From Sphingobium scionense (GTDB lineage Bacteria > Pseudomonadota > Alphaproteobacteria > Sphingomonadales > Sphingomonadaceae): DNA of 64,000 bases. Where the stretch lies: assembly GCF_014197035.1 (NCBI RefSeq), contig NZ_JACIEU010000001.1, positions 367,037 through 431,036 on the forward strand, written 5' to 3'. Each line of letters starts with the position of its first letter. Positions within the stretch are counted from its first letter, which is position 1. The notes under the pieces were generated by a model that had not been told where the DNA came from, searched no databases, and saw nothing but the letters and a program-made list of their open reading frames with translations. A program made the translations under genes and the position numbers. Positions 1-8,726 of the stretch are shown piece by piece.

Positions 1-604
1 CGCCCGCCTGCGTCAGCTCCGCCGGCGCATGATAGCCCCAGCCGACACCGATCGCACGGGTGCCGGCGGCCAGTCCCATGTCGATGTCGAAATGGGTATC
101 GCCGATCATCACCGTGGTTTCGGGCACCGCGCCCGCCTCCGCCATCGCCTGCAACAGCATCGATGGGTGGGGCTTGGACGGGTGGCGATCGGCGGTCTGC
201 AGAGTCACGAAATGATGCGCCAGATCATGATGGGCAAGACACAGGTTGAGGCCGCGATCGGACTTGCCGGTGGCGACGCCCAGCAGCCAGCCATCGCCGT
301 CCAGTTCCCGCACCAGGTCGGCCATGCCGGGATAGAGCGGTTCGGACACGGCATTGGCGCTGCGCAGAGCGTGGAAGGCCGCCTTGTAGCGATCGGTCAG
401 CAGTAGATGATAATCCGCCTCGGCCTCGGGCAGCAGCCGGGCCATCGCATGGGGCAGCGACAGGCCGACGATCGACAGGATCGCCAGCCGGTCGGGCGGC
501 ACCAGCTTCTCGCTCTCGAAGGCCCGGGCCATGGCGGTGCAGATGCTGTGCTGACTATCGACCAGCGTGCCATCGCAATCGAACACGACCAGGCGGTTGC
601 TCAT
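1..604 (-). CDS. HAD-family phosphatase, phosphoglycolate phosphatase-like (partial)
   Basis: Predicted Mg-dependent phosphatase of the HAD superfamily, laid out like phosphoglycolate phosphatases. Motif I is DCDGT at residues 9-13, a mid-protein ATGKS stretch supplies motif II, and GDTHFD gives motif IV. About 201 residues are visible and the C-terminus lies beyond the left window edge, so the gene is partial (family members are usually 210-230 residues). The ATG overlaps the TGA of the upstream PaiB-like gene as ATGA, which points to translational coupling at the end of a five-gene minus-strand unit. The substrate cannot be read from the sequence. Confidence 0.85.
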   Translation of the reverse strand, partial: MSNRLVVFDCDGTLVDSQHSICTAMARAFESEKLVPPDRLAILSIVGLSLPHAMARLLPEAEADYHLLLTDRYKAAFHALRSANAVSEPLYPGMADLVRELDGDGWLLGVATGKSDRGLNLCLAHHDLAHHFVTLQTADRHPSKPHPSMLLQAMAEAGAVPETTVMIGDTHFDIDMGLAAGTRAIGVGWGYHAPAELTQAG

Positions 605-1203
605 GCCAGCGTTTCCCGCATCAACGCAGCGATGCCGCTGTCGCCCGCCTCCTCCAGCCGCTGCGCGGCGCCGAGGCGCGCGGACGCCACCTTGTTCTGG
701 CCCAGCTTGCGGGTGCCGCGCCAGTCGGCGACGGTCAGTTCATAACCGGTGATCGCGCCCAGCATCCGGTCGAACAGCCCATCCGCCATCTTGTCGCGGG
801 TCCAGACGGGCTTGGGCGCCAGCCGAACCTCATTGTCATGGGACAAGGCATCGATCAGCGCAGGGAGGCGATCGGGCGCCATCATCCGGACATCCCCCTC
901 CAGTTCGACCGCAACATAATTCCAGGTCGGCACCTGATCCTCCAGGCCATACCAGTCTGGACTGACATAGCCATGCGGCCCGTTCGCCACGAATAGCGCC
1001 CGCGCGCCATCGAGATGTGCCGCCATGCGATTGCCGCGCGACAAGTGAAAGCCGATGCGCCCCTCATCCAGCCAGACCACCGGAACATGCGCAACGCAAG
1101 GGCCGGCCGGTGTATCGGCAAACAACATACCGAACGGCGCTTTCGCCACGAAGGCGCGCATAGCGTCCCGATCGGCCCAGCGGAATTTGGGATCAGGATG
1201 CAC
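601..1203 (-). CDS. PaiB-like FMN-binding protein
   Basis: A 200-residue protein resembling the PaiB / FMN-binding negative transcriptional regulator family, which has a split-barrel flavin-binding fold. The family-like order is visible: an N-terminal segment ending FGMLF, a central HLSRGN stretch, a GYVSPDWY motif followed by VPTWNY, and a C-terminal KLGQNK segment. Those motifs (SP.WY and P.WNY) are typical of PaiB proteins. In Bacillus the family has been linked to regulation of sporulation and protease genes; a role here is unknown and flavin-dependent chemistry is equally possible. It starts 9 bases after the pseudouridine synthase and overlaps the HAD gene by 4 bases. Confidence 0.8.
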   Translation of the reverse strand: MHPDPKFRWADRDAMRAFVAKAPFGMLFADTPAGPCVAHVPVVWLDEGRIGFHLSRGNRMAAHLDGARALFVANGPHGYVSPDWYGLEDQVPTWNYVAVELEGDVRMMAPDRLPALIDALSHDNEVRLAPKPVWTRDKMADGLFDRMLGAITGYELTVADWRGTRKLGQNKVASARLGAAQRLEEAGDSGIAALMRETLA

Positions 1204-1212
1204 GCCCGCCCC

Positions 1213-2568
1213 TTAATTCCCGCCGCGGCCACGCCGTTCGCCACGTCGTTCCTTGCGGACCAACTTGGCATGCGCCCTGGCGAACTTCTTCTCATCCTCG
1301 CGCGTGGGGGTGCGATCGATTTCGTCGTCCAGCGGCATGTCGCCCAGCGACAGGTCAAAACCCAGCGAAACGAGGCTGGCAAGGAAATGCTCGGGCAATT
1401 CCGCCTTCATGTCGATGCGGCCGCCATCGGGATGGTCGACGCGGATGCGACGGGCGTGGAGGTGCATCTTGCGGCTGATCGAGCCTGAGAGGAAACTCTC
1501 CTTCCCGCCATATTTTCCGTCGCCGACCAGCGGGTGGCCAATCGCCGCCATATGGACGCGCAACTGGTGGGTGCGGCCGGTATAGGGCTGCAACTCGACC
1601 CAGGCGGCGCGGTTGCCGGCGCGCTCGATCACGCGATAGCGGGTGCGGGCGGGCAGGCCCTCCTCCTGATCGACGTGCATCTTCTCGCCACCGGTGCCCG
1701 GCTGCTTGGCGATCGGCAGTTCGATCATGCCATCGTCGATGCTGGGCACGCCGATGACGATCGCCCAATAGACTTTCCGCGCGGTGCGGCTGGAAAAGGC
1801 CTTGGCAAAATGCGCGGCCGCACGGCTGGAGCGGGCGAGCAGCAGCGCGCCCGAGGTGTCCTTATCCAACCGGTGGACCAGCTTGGGCCGGGATTCGCCG
1901 TCGAAGATCAGTCCGTCGAGCAGACGGTCGACATGCTCGTCGGTCTTCGTCCCGCCCTGGGTGGCGAGACCCGGCGGCTTGTTGATGACGATCGCTTGGC
2001 GGTCGCGGTGGATCACCATGTCCTGGACATAGGCGATCTCGTCCTCGGTCAGGTCGATCACCCGGACGCGCTTGGGCTTGTCCGCCGGCGCCGCCTTGGG
2101 CTCGGCCGGTGGCACGCGGATCATCTGGCCTTCGGCGATGCGGTCGCCTGGCGCAGCGCGCGCGCCATCGACGCGCAACTGGCCTGTGCGCGACCAGCGC
2201 GACACGATGTTGAAGCCGACATCGGGCAGATGCCGCTGGAACCAGCGGTCGAGGCGGATGCCGTCATCATCGGCCTGCACCCGATATTGCCGCACGTCGA
2301 GGCTGACGCCCTTGGCGGGATTGGGCTTGGCTACAACCGCCGGGGCCGGAGCCGCCGCCTTGGCGACCGGCGCCTTGGTGCGGGGCTTGGCCGCAGGCCT
2401 GGTCGCTGGTTTGAACGGCTTGTCGCCATCCTTCTTGCGCGCGCTCGCTGCCTTGGCCCCGCCACGAGCGCGACCGGGCGCGCCGCTGCGGCCGCCGGGT
2501 TTCGTGGTGCCGCCGGGCTTGCCGCCGCGTGCCGGACCACCAGATTTGCCGGGAGGACGCCCCTTCAT
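1213..2568 (-). CDS. RluA-family pseudouridine synthase with long basic N-terminus
   Basis: Converts specific uridines in RNA, most likely 23S rRNA, to pseudouridine. An S4 RNA-binding domain lies at about residues 95-155 and the RluA catalytic domain follows. The signature HRLDKDTSG is at residues 232-240, with Asp235 as the expected catalytic residue. At 451 residues it is longer than the usual 300-330 because of a low-complexity Lys/Pro/Ala/Arg/Gly-rich N-terminus of about 85 residues that probably adds RNA affinity. The ATG overlaps the crcB stop by 4 bases. RluC or RluD specificity cannot be separated by eye. Confidence 0.9.
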   Translation of the reverse strand: MKGRPPGKSGGPARGGKPGGTTKPGGRSGAPGRARGGAKAASARKKDGDKPFKPATRPAAKPRTKAPVAKAAAPAPAVVAKPNPAKGVSLDVRQYRVQADDDGIRLDRWFQRHLPDVGFNIVSRWSRTGQLRVDGARAAPGDRIAEGQMIRVPPAEPKAAPADKPKRVRVIDLTEDEIAYVQDMVIHRDRQAIVINKPPGLATQGGTKTDEHVDRLLDGLIFDGESRPKLVHRLDKDTSGALLLARSSRAAAHFAKAFSSRTARKVYWAIVIGVPSIDDGMIELPIAKQPGTGGEKMHVDQEEGLPARTRYRVIERAGNRAAWVELQPYTGRTHQLRVHMAAIGHPLVGDGKYGGKESFLSGSISRKMHLHARRIRVDHPDGGRIDMKAELPEHFLASLVSLGFDLSLGDMPLDDEIDRTPTREDEKKFARAHAKLVRKERRGERRGRGGN

Positions 2569-2951
2569 GCCGCAACACTCCGCATAACCGTAAGACCCAG
2601 CGCCAGCGCGGCGACCGCGCCGACCAGCGAGAAGAGGGCATAGGCGAGCGCCAGGCCGATCTGGCCGCGCTCGATCATCAGCATCGTCTCCAGGCTGAAG
2701 GAGGAAAAGGTGGTAAAGCCACCCATCAGGCCGACGCCCAGCAGCAGGCGCATCGGCTCGCCCGAGACGGCGCTGCCGCGCGCCAGCCAGCCGGCGAGCA
2801 GGCCCATGGCGAAACCGCCGATCAGATTGGCGGCAAAAGTGCCCCAGGGCCAGGCCGCGCCGGGCGCCATCAGCCCGGCGAAACGGCCAAGCTGGTAGCG
2901 CAGCAGGCTGCCTACTGCGCCGCCGCCCATAACAAGAAAGATATTGGTCAT
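2565..2951 (-). CDS. crcB: CrcB/Fluc fluoride exporter
   Basis: Small inner-membrane fluoride channel of the CrcB/Fluc family; these act as antiparallel dimers that remove cytoplasmic fluoride. The 128-residue product starting MTNIF has four hydrophobic segments and the family motifs GGGAVGSLLRY near the start, GTFAANLIGGF in the second segment, and GGFTTFSSFSLE in the third. A longer reading adds nine upstream codons, but the MTNIF start fits the family length of about 125. It lies 44 bases after the EamA exporter and overlaps the pseudouridine synthase by 4. I looked for a fluoride riboswitch upstream and did not find room or a match. Confidence 0.93.
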   Translation of the reverse strand: MTNIFLVMGGGAVGSLLRYQLGRFAGLMAPGAAWPWGTFAANLIGGFAMGLLAGWLARGSAVSGEPMRLLLGVGLMGGFTTFSSFSLETMLMIERGQIGLALAYALFSLVGAVAALALGLTVMRSVAA

Positions 2952-2995
2952 GCTTTTCGCCCTATCGCGATTCCGCAAAAGGGGAAAGGACGCAT

Positions 2996-3958
2996 TCAGG
3001 CGGCGATGCTACCCTCTGCCGGGACGGGACGGCGATGGGCGGCAATACAGCTCAAGACCGAGAGGATCACCAGGACGAATGCCGTGCCCTCCAGCAGCGT
3101 CGGCAGCCGCGCTTCCCAGATGAAAGCGTAGAGCAAGGCAAAGCCGGTTTCGAACAGGATCATCTGCCCCACCATGGTCAGCGGCAGCAGCCGGGTCATG
3201 CGATTCCATAGCGCATTGCCGACGATCGAGGCGAACAGGGCGACAGCGATGACGACAATGGCAAAGCGGGTCCAGTCGGCCGCATCATGCCTGCCGCTAC
3301 CCAGCCAGGGGACGAGCGGCAGAAACAGCAGCGCCTGCACCCCGGTGGCAAGGCCGATCAGGAAATTCCAGTCCTGCGAGCCGATACCCTCCATCCGCCG
3401 CAGCCAGTGATTATTGCCGATGGCAAAAGCGGTCCAGGAGATGAGCGCGCCGACCGCGCAGGCAAAGCCGATGATCCGCGTCGCCACGGCGCCGCCACCG
3501 GGCAAGACGATCGCCTGCCAGCCAATGCACAAGGCCCCGGCGACGCAGAGCAGGAGCGATGGCGCCAGTTGCCGCAGCGGCACCGCGCCCGCCTGACGGC
3601 TGCCGACGATCGTTACCGCCACCGGCAGGAAGCCGACCACCAGCGAGGTCATGGCGATACCGCCCATCTGCACCGCGCTCACCAGCAACACATAGTAGAA
3701 GAGGTTGCCGGCCAGCGCGAGCCAGGCCAGCGTCCACATTATGCGCGGCGTCAGTAGCGGCCGGATCGTCCGCCAGCGCGGCGCGACAAGCAACGCTGAC
3801 ATCAGGCCGTAGGCCAGATAACGGCCGATCGCCTGTTCGAGCGGGCTAAAGCCGGGCACAAGTTCAGGAGCAAGAAAGACCAAGCCCCATAACGCACCAG
3901 CGCCTGCTCCGCTCAATATGCCGGCCAGGATCGCGCCCGGCTGTCGTAACTGGTTCAT
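2996..3958 (-). CDS. EamA/DMT-family transporter
   Basis: A 320-residue inner-membrane protein with about ten hydrophobic segments in two EamA-type repeats, the usual build of drug/metabolite exporters. The first repeat starts GALWGLVFLAPELVPGFSPLEQ and the second runs from about residue 160. It is divergent from an Lrp/AsnC regulator across 100 bases, a common arrangement for an amino-acid exporter controlled by its local sensor; that substrate guess is inference only. It heads the minus-strand chain that continues into crcB. Confidence 0.85.
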   Translation of the reverse strand: MNQLRQPGAILAGILSGAGAGALWGLVFLAPELVPGFSPLEQAIGRYLAYGLMSALLVAPRWRTIRPLLTPRIMWTLAWLALAGNLFYYVLLVSAVQMGGIAMTSLVVGFLPVAVTIVGSRQAGAVPLRQLAPSLLLCVAGALCIGWQAIVLPGGGAVATRIIGFACAVGALISWTAFAIGNNHWLRRMEGIGSQDWNFLIGLATGVQALLFLPLVPWLGSGRHDAADWTRFAIVVIAVALFASIVGNALWNRMTRLLPLTMVGQMILFETGFALLYAFIWEARLPTLLEGTAFVLVILSVLSCIAAHRRPVPAEGSIAA

Positions 3959-3983
3959 GCCCGCCTATCGCCCGTCAAATTCC

Positions 3984-4038
3984 GATATGGGAAATATCAT
4001 CATCGCACCGAGAAAAGTGCTCTTGATTGGCCCATCAA
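3984..4038. promoter_or_regulatory. Two dyads between exporter and Lrp gene
   Basis: The 100-base divergent region holds two short inverted repeats: GATAT-GGGAA-ATATC at 3984-3998 and TTGAT-TGGCCC-ATCAA at 4023-4038. Both are AT-richer than the surroundings and of the 15-16-base size bound by Lrp/AsnC proteins. They are candidate operators for the adjacent regulator acting on itself and on the exporter. No binding data can be read from sequence. Confidence 0.4.
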
Positions 4039-4058
4039 ATGCAACAATTACTCACTTT

Positions 4059-4532
4059 ATGAGCCAGACCAGCAAAATCGACAGCTTCGACCGGGCCATC
4101 CTGCGCCTGATCCAGCGCGACACCCGCATGCCGCAGCGCGCGATTGCCGAGGCGGTCAATCTGTCGACCGCCGCCGTGCAGCGCCGTATCGCCGCGATGG
4201 AGCGCAGCGGCGTGATCGTGCGCAATGTCGCGATCGTCGATCCCGATCAGGTGGGCCTCGGCGTCACATCCATCGTCGAGGTCAATCTGGTCGATGAAAA
4301 GGCGGCGCGCGTCGACAAGGCCAAGCAATTGTTCCGCGACGCGCCCGAAGTGCAGCAATGCTATTATGTCACCGGCGGCCGCAGCTTCATCATGTTGATC
4401 GTCGCGCCCGACATGCGCAGCTATGAAGCGATCACCCGCCGCCTGTTCGCCGAAAATGAATCAGTCGCCAGCTATCACAGCTATCTGGCGCTCAACCGGG
4501 TGAAGGCGGGCATGGAACTGGTCATCCCCTGA
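4059..4532 (+). CDS. Lrp/AsnC-family transcriptional regulator
   Basis: A 157-residue regulator with the standard two-part build: an N-terminal winged helix-turn-helix (about residues 5-60, containing MPQRAIAEAVNLSTAAVQRRI) and a C-terminal ligand-binding RAM domain (about 68-145) with the YYVTGGRSFIMLIV strand. I chose ATG 4059 (MSQTSKID) because it fits the family length; a longer reading to 3918 would run into the divergent exporter. It most likely senses an amino acid and controls the neighbouring EamA exporter. Confidence 0.88.
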   Translation: MSQTSKIDSFDRAILRLIQRDTRMPQRAIAEAVNLSTAAVQRRIAAMERSGVIVRNVAIVDPDQVGLGVTSIVEVNLVDEKAARVDKAKQLFRDAPEVQQCYYVTGGRSFIMLIVAPDMRSYEAITRRLFAENESVASYHSYLALNRVKAGMELVIP

Positions 4533-4548
4533 TCCGCCGCCTTTCGGG

Positions 4549-5568
4549 CTAGGAATTTGCCTCGACCGGCACGGCCCGCCGGTTTGAATCGCCAGCGCCC
4601 GGGGGCGGCATCAATTCCCGAATCATGGCCCAATAGCCCCGCGTGACATGGGCATCCTGCGCATAGAGCGGATCGGACGCCATCAGATGCCGGTGCAAGC
4701 GGCGCAGATTATGCCAAGGCACCGACGGGAACAGATGATGTTCCAGATGATAGCTGACATTGAGCGGCCCGATCAGGATCCGGTCGATCAGGGTCGGGAT
4801 GACGGTGCGGGTGCCGCGTATTTCCGATTCGTCGGTGACGCCATTATGCTCCGCCATCGCCCGGATGCGGTTGAAGACGTTCATCCACAGAAATTGCGGG
4901 ATCAGGAACAAACCCAATATCTGCCAGCGCCAGGGCGACCACAGGATCAGGCCGTAGACCAGCACCGCCCAGACGACATAGCGGATACGCAGCGCCAGCC
5001 GGAAATCGAAGCCGAAGCGCATCGGATTGTGGAAATTGGCCAGCGGCGACCAGACCCGCGCCGGGCGGGCCACGCGATAATAGTTGACGCCGGTCAGGCT
5101 GCGCAACAGCAACACAGCCATGGCGCGCCCGTCCTTCGGAAAATCCTGGTCGCTATCCTTACGCGCAGCGCGATAATCATAATCGCGCATCGTATTGGTA
5201 TGGCGGTGATGCACCATATGGGCAGCGCGATAGAGATCGACACTGAGGGCAAAGGGATAGGCCACGAACAGGTCGCCGATCAGGTCATTGACGCGGCGAT
5301 TGCTGAACAGCATCCCGTGGCAGGCCTCATGCATCATCACCGCAAGAACCTGGATTCGCGTGCCGATAACGATGCCCGCGATCAGATAGGCGGGCCAGCG
5401 ATCGACCCGGATGGCGATCACGCAGGCGGCGACGATGACGGCCCATTGCAGGATCAGCAAAAAGCCATTGCGCCAGTTGGGGACGACCGACAATTGCCGG
5501 ATCAGGGACAGGGTAGCGCGCCGCGAATAGCGGTATCCCGGCGCGCGGTCCTGAGCGGCATCTTCCAT
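4549..5568 (-). CDS. Fatty acid desaturase-type membrane di-iron enzyme
   Basis: Integral-membrane oxygen-dependent desaturase or hydroxylase, 339 residues. The three histidine clusters that bind the di-iron centre are visible: HEACH at residues 80-84, HMVHHRH at 117-123 and YHLEHHLFP near residue 275. Several hydrophobic segments lie between them. It sits alone, convergent with the Lrp gene by 16 bases. The family covers acyl-lipid desaturases and carotenoid ketolases/hydroxylases; the three-box spacing and length favour an acyl-lipid desaturase, but the substrate is not certain. Confidence 0.85.
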   Translation of the reverse strand: MEDAAQDRAPGYRYSRRATLSLIRQLSVVPNWRNGFLLILQWAVIVAACVIAIRVDRWPAYLIAGIVIGTRIQVLAVMMHEACHGMLFSNRRVNDLIGDLFVAYPFALSVDLYRAAHMVHHRHTNTMRDYDYRAARKDSDQDFPKDGRAMAVLLLRSLTGVNYYRVARPARVWSPLANFHNPMRFGFDFRLALRIRYVVWAVLVYGLILWSPWRWQILGLFLIPQFLWMNVFNRIRAMAEHNGVTDESEIRGTRTVIPTLIDRILIGPLNVSYHLEHHLFPSVPWHNLRRLHRHLMASDPLYAQDAHVTRGYWAMIRELMPPPGAGDSNRRAVPVEANS

Positions 5569-5735
5569 GGAACCCTGCCTCCGAACGTCCCACCAATATT
5601 GGGCCGATGCTATGATCGGGACAAACCAGCGTCAAGCGCGAGGCCCGACACAGGCAGCCGCCGTTCCGATCAGCATTAACGGCTTGTTAGGCGCCCTGCC
5701 GCACAAGGATCGCTTCCAATCGGTGGGGATCGATT

Positions 5736-5834
5736 ATGGTTGATATTGTTTTCGAATTTTCGGCGCACATGCTGGCGCTCGGGCTGATCGTCGGCGGCGT
5801 GTACAGCCTGACCAAGGAAGCCGGCTTGCGCTGA
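5736..5834 (+). CDS. Possible 32-residue membrane peptide
   Basis: A short reading frame beginning MVDIVFEF and ending TKEAGLR, with one hydrophobic stretch (AHMLALGLIVGGVY) that could cross the membrane. GGTGGGG lies about 10 bases before the ATG. It ends 7 bases before the end of the convergent LysR gene. Its size makes chance hard to exclude and I recognise no family. Confidence 0.3.
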   Translation: MVDIVFEFSAHMLALGLIVGGVYSLTKEAGLR

Positions 5835-5841
5835 CGGCCGT

Positions 5842-6750
5842 TCAGGCCAGCGGGCCGTCCGTCAGCGACGGAAAGCTTTCCGCGACATAGTCGATGAACG
5901 CGCGCAGGGTCGGCGACATGCCGGTGCGCGCGGTGAAGAGGACGTGGACGATGCCCTCGCTGGTCCGCCAGTCGGGCAGGACATGCACCAGCCGCCCCTG
6001 TTGCAGCTCGACCGAACAGGCTGCTGACGACAGCAGCGCCACGCCCAGCCCGGCCACCGCCGCATCGCGCACCCTCGCTGAATCATTGCTGCAGAAACGG
6101 GGATGATGGGCGACGACATGCTGTCGTCCCTGCCCGTTCATCAACAGCCACTCATCATGTTCGACATGCTCGCCCACGCTCAGCGTCGGCAGTTCGGCAA
6201 GGCTGGCGATGGTCGTCGCCGCGACCTGCGCCGCCACCGCCGGCGCAGCCACCAGGATACGCTCCAGCAGCCCCAGCGGATGCATCGTCAGCGCCTGATC
6301 ATGCACGGTGTCGATATCGACGCGAAAGGCGGCATCGAACCGCTCCTGAATCAGGTCGATCCGCCGGCTGCTGATATGCATTTCCAGATGGACGTCGGGA
6401 TAGAGCATCAGGAACCGGGCGAAGACATCAGTGCGCAGATAGCGGGCCAGCCCCGGCGGGCAGGCGATGCGCAGATTGCCGCTGATCTGCGACCGGGCGC
6501 GCGCGGCAATCGCCTGGGTGGCGTCGATCCCTTCGGCGATCGCCTCGCACTGGCGATAGATTTCGCGGCCGACATCGGTCACGCGCAGATTGCGGGTCGA
6601 TCGCTCGATCAGGCGGACGCCCAGCACCTGTTCCAGCCGCGCGACCCGGCGACTGAGCTTCGCCTTGCGTTCGCCGCTGGCGCGCTCCGCCGCGCTGAAG
6701 CCGCCATGGCGCACGACTTGGGCAAAGCTGCGCAAATCATCCAGATCCAT
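5842..6750 (-). CDS. LysR-family transcriptional regulator
   Basis: A 302-residue LysR-type regulator. The N-terminal helix-turn-helix is at about residues 1-60 (MDLDDLRSFAQVVRHGGFSA, then KLSRRVARLEQVLGVRLIERS), followed by a periplasmic-binding-protein-like effector domain. The ATG at 6750 gives the canonical LysR N-terminus; a longer upstream reading adds an unrelated low-complexity tail. The target is unknown: the next minus-strand genes upstream are small unknowns and no metabolic gene is divergent from it. Confidence 0.92.
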   Translation of the reverse strand: MDLDDLRSFAQVVRHGGFSAAERASGERKAKLSRRVARLEQVLGVRLIERSTRNLRVTDVGREIYRQCEAIAEGIDATQAIAARARSQISGNLRIACPPGLARYLRTDVFARFLMLYPDVHLEMHISSRRIDLIQERFDAAFRVDIDTVHDQALTMHPLGLLERILVAAPAVAAQVAATTIASLAELPTLSVGEHVEHDEWLLMNGQGRQHVVAHHPRFCSNDSARVRDAAVAGLGVALLSSAACSVELQQGRLVHVLPDWRTSEGIVHVLFTARTGMSPTLRAFIDYVAESFPSLTDGPLA

Positions 6751-6836
6751 GGCGTCGTCCGGTCTGCTCTCCTGCCGCGTCGAACCGGTGCTACACGCTC
6801 CGCCCGGCTGGCGCCAGCCGGGCGCGGCATCCGCGA

Positions 6837-7046
6837 TCACCGCGCCTGGCCGCTGACCATCATCGGCAGGAACAGCAGCGACGCCGCCACCGTCGCCACG
6901 AAGGATACCAGCAGGTCATCGACCATGCCGTTGATGCCGCTGAACAGGGCGATTTCCACGAACAGGATCAGGAAGAACAGCGCCAGCCGCGTGACGACAC
7001 GCGGATGCGCCAGATGGAATGCGCGCAGCATCTCCAGCGCCTGCAT
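6837..7046 (-). CDS. Small two-helix membrane protein, unknown function
   Basis: About 69 residues if started at MQALEML, with two hydrophobic segments (LALFFLILFVEIALFSGI and LLVSFVATVAASLLFLPMM) joined by a short loop. A longer start at 7109 would add 21 residues and overlap the upstream gene. It has no clear ribosome site and no family I recognise. It follows the unknown gene at 7078-7443 on the same strand and may be cotranscribed with it. Confidence 0.5.
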   Translation of the reverse strand: MQALEMLRAFHLAHPRVVTRLALFFLILFVEIALFSGINGMVDDLLVSFVATVAASLLFLPMMVSGQAR

Positions 7047-7077
7047 CGGCTGCTGGCGCAACGCGCTGCCGGAAGGA

Positions 7078-7443
7078 TCAGGCCGCACGGACCACCGCCC
7101 GCCGGGCATCCCCGGTCATGTAGAGCACGCGCAGCAGGTCGAGCTGCTCGCGCGAGAAACCGGCCGCATCGAACGCGTCCAGTTCCTCACCGGTCAGCGA
7201 CCGGCCGGTGCGCAGGATGATCGCGCTCTGGCGCAGCGTTTCCAGCCGCGGATTGGCCAGGGCGTAGGTCGGCTCCGGGCCGCGCAGGAAGCTGCGCAAC
7301 CGGCCGAGCGGCGCGCGGACCGAGGGCACGGAACTGGCCGGATCGCTATCGGCCAGCCAGAGCACCTGGCGCTCCTGTGCGTCAAAGGGTTCGCCGACAT
7401 TGTCATTGGCCGTATTGGCCCGGTTGAAGACGGAGTGCTGCAT
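7078..7443 (-). CDS. Hypothetical protein
   Basis: A 121-residue, probably cytoplasmic protein starting MQHSVFNRANTANDN with an AAGG ribosome site just upstream. It has no membrane segment. The C-terminal half is helical and contains TGRSLTGEELDAFDAAGFSREQLDLLRVLYMTG, which looks like a small helical adaptor surface, but I recognise no family. It is followed on the same strand by the two-helix membrane gene. Confidence 0.55.
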   Translation of the reverse strand: MQHSVFNRANTANDNVGEPFDAQERQVLWLADSDPASSVPSVRAPLGRLRSFLRGPEPTYALANPRLETLRQSAIILRTGRSLTGEELDAFDAAGFSREQLDLLRVLYMTGDARRAVVRAA

Positions 7444-7594
7444 CGCCTTGATCCCACCTGTTGTTGCAGGCGATGTAGCGATGCACGGGTCGGGCTTGTA
7501 GCTGGCAAAAGGACGACAGATCGTTTCCGTTTTGGAAACAAAGCGCCTCAGTGCAGCAAAAGGGGACAATGCCCCCTTGCCCTTATGGCCGCTT

Positions 7595-8341
7595 TTATCT
7601 GCCGTGGTCGGCGATGATGTCGACGCCGGTCTTGCCGCCCGGCGCATTGGTGAAGACGATGAAATAGGCGCTGCCATCGGCCTTGCGCGTGCCGCCCAGC
7701 ACATTGTCGCCCTCGACGATACGATGTTCCGCATCGAAGCCGGCGCGGCGAACCTGGGTATAATAATAGTCGATCACGCCCTGCTTGGGCACCGCCGTCA
7801 CGAAGCTCGCCGCGCGCAGGGTACAGCCATCCTTCTCCGCGCCCGCCGCCTCGGTCAGTTGTGCGCCGGGATAGAGGGTGAAGGGATCGGGCATGCGGCT
7901 CGCCCATTGCATGCCATAGATCAGCTTCTTGGCGCAGCCGGCATTGCCCCCGCCGCCCAGTTGCGCCTGTTCGCGCGCCAGCCCGCCCAGCGTCATCGGG
8001 CTGTTCTTGATCGGACCGCTGACCGGCGCCGGGGCGGACAGCAGCTTGCCGCCGACCAGCTTGGCCGCCTGTGCCTGCGCCTTGCCGGCGTCACCGCTCA
8101 GCACCGGCAGGGCGCCATTGGCGGCACGATCGGCGCTGCGCACGGCGTTGCGGTTCGACTGGCCGACGAGATTGGGATCGACCACGATGTCGTCGGCCAG
8201 CGCGCCCCTGACCGCAGGGTCGGCGGCATTGTTGGTCAACTGGTCGTCCAGCGCGGCCAGATTGCCGTCCTTGCCGCCCTTGCCACAGGCCGGGAGCGCC
8301 AGCAGCAACGCCATCACACCAATCTGTCGGGAAATCGCCAT
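7595..8341 (-). CDS. Predicted lipoprotein, unknown function
   Basis: A 248-residue exported protein. The N-terminus MAISRQIGVMALLLALPAC is a lipoprotein signal with Cys19 as the lipidated residue. The mature part starts with a Gly/Asn-rich flexible region and ends in a compact domain (about residues 150-248) containing paired cysteines and FTLYPGAQLTEAAGAEKDGCT. The ATG at 8341 was preferred over a start 20 codons upstream because it places the signal at the N-terminus. No family assigned. Confidence 0.6.
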   Translation of the reverse strand: MAISRQIGVMALLLALPACGKGGKDGNLAALDDQLTNNAADPAVRGALADDIVVDPNLVGQSNRNAVRSADRAANGALPVLSGDAGKAQAQAAKLVGGKLLSAPAPVSGPIKNSPMTLGGLAREQAQLGGGGNAGCAKKLIYGMQWASRMPDPFTLYPGAQLTEAAGAEKDGCTLRAASFVTAVPKQGVIDYYYTQVRRAGFDAEHRIVEGDNVLGGTRKADGSAYFIVFTNAPGGKTGVDIIADHGR

Positions 8342-8504
8342 CCGCCTCGCTCCTTCATAACCCGGCGACATAGAACGGATAGCGGGACTTTCCGTTCGCA
8401 TTCAGGGTGCATAGACGCCCTTACGCCATCGCAGGGCCAGTTTCTGCCGGGTGGCATGGTCGCTTGTCTTGTTCCGGGACAGCAAAGCCGCCATCAGTCG
8501 GACT

Positions 8505-8726
8505 ATGCTCAACCTTCTGTCAGCCCTGATCGGTCTTGTCACCCTTGTCCTGATGATCCCGGCGGTGTTTCCGCTGCTCGGCGCGCTCAACTGGCTGCTG
8601 GTGCCGATGGCGCTGTTCGGCGCCTTCATCGGCCTGATGTCGTCGAAGAAGGGCGGGCAGAATTTCTGCCTGATCGTCGCCGCCTTCGGCGCGCTGCGCC
8701 TATTCCTGGGCGGCGGCATCCTGTGA
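8505..8726 (+). CDS. Small membrane protein upstream of rarD
   Basis: A 73-residue, mostly hydrophobic protein starting MLNLLSALIGLVTLVLMIPAV, with two to three likely membrane segments and a short polar SSKKGGQN loop. Its TGA overlaps the GTG start of rarD as GTGA, so the two are very likely translationally coupled. No family recognised; it may assist the transporter. Confidence 0.6.
   Translation: MLNLLSALIGLVTLVLMIPAVFPLLGALNWLLVPMALFGAFIGLMSSKKGGQNFCLIVAAFGALRLFLGGGIL

Noticed and set aside
2952..2995. Possible fluoride riboswitch before crcB
   Set aside because: Only 44 bases separate the genes and no riboswitch core is seen.
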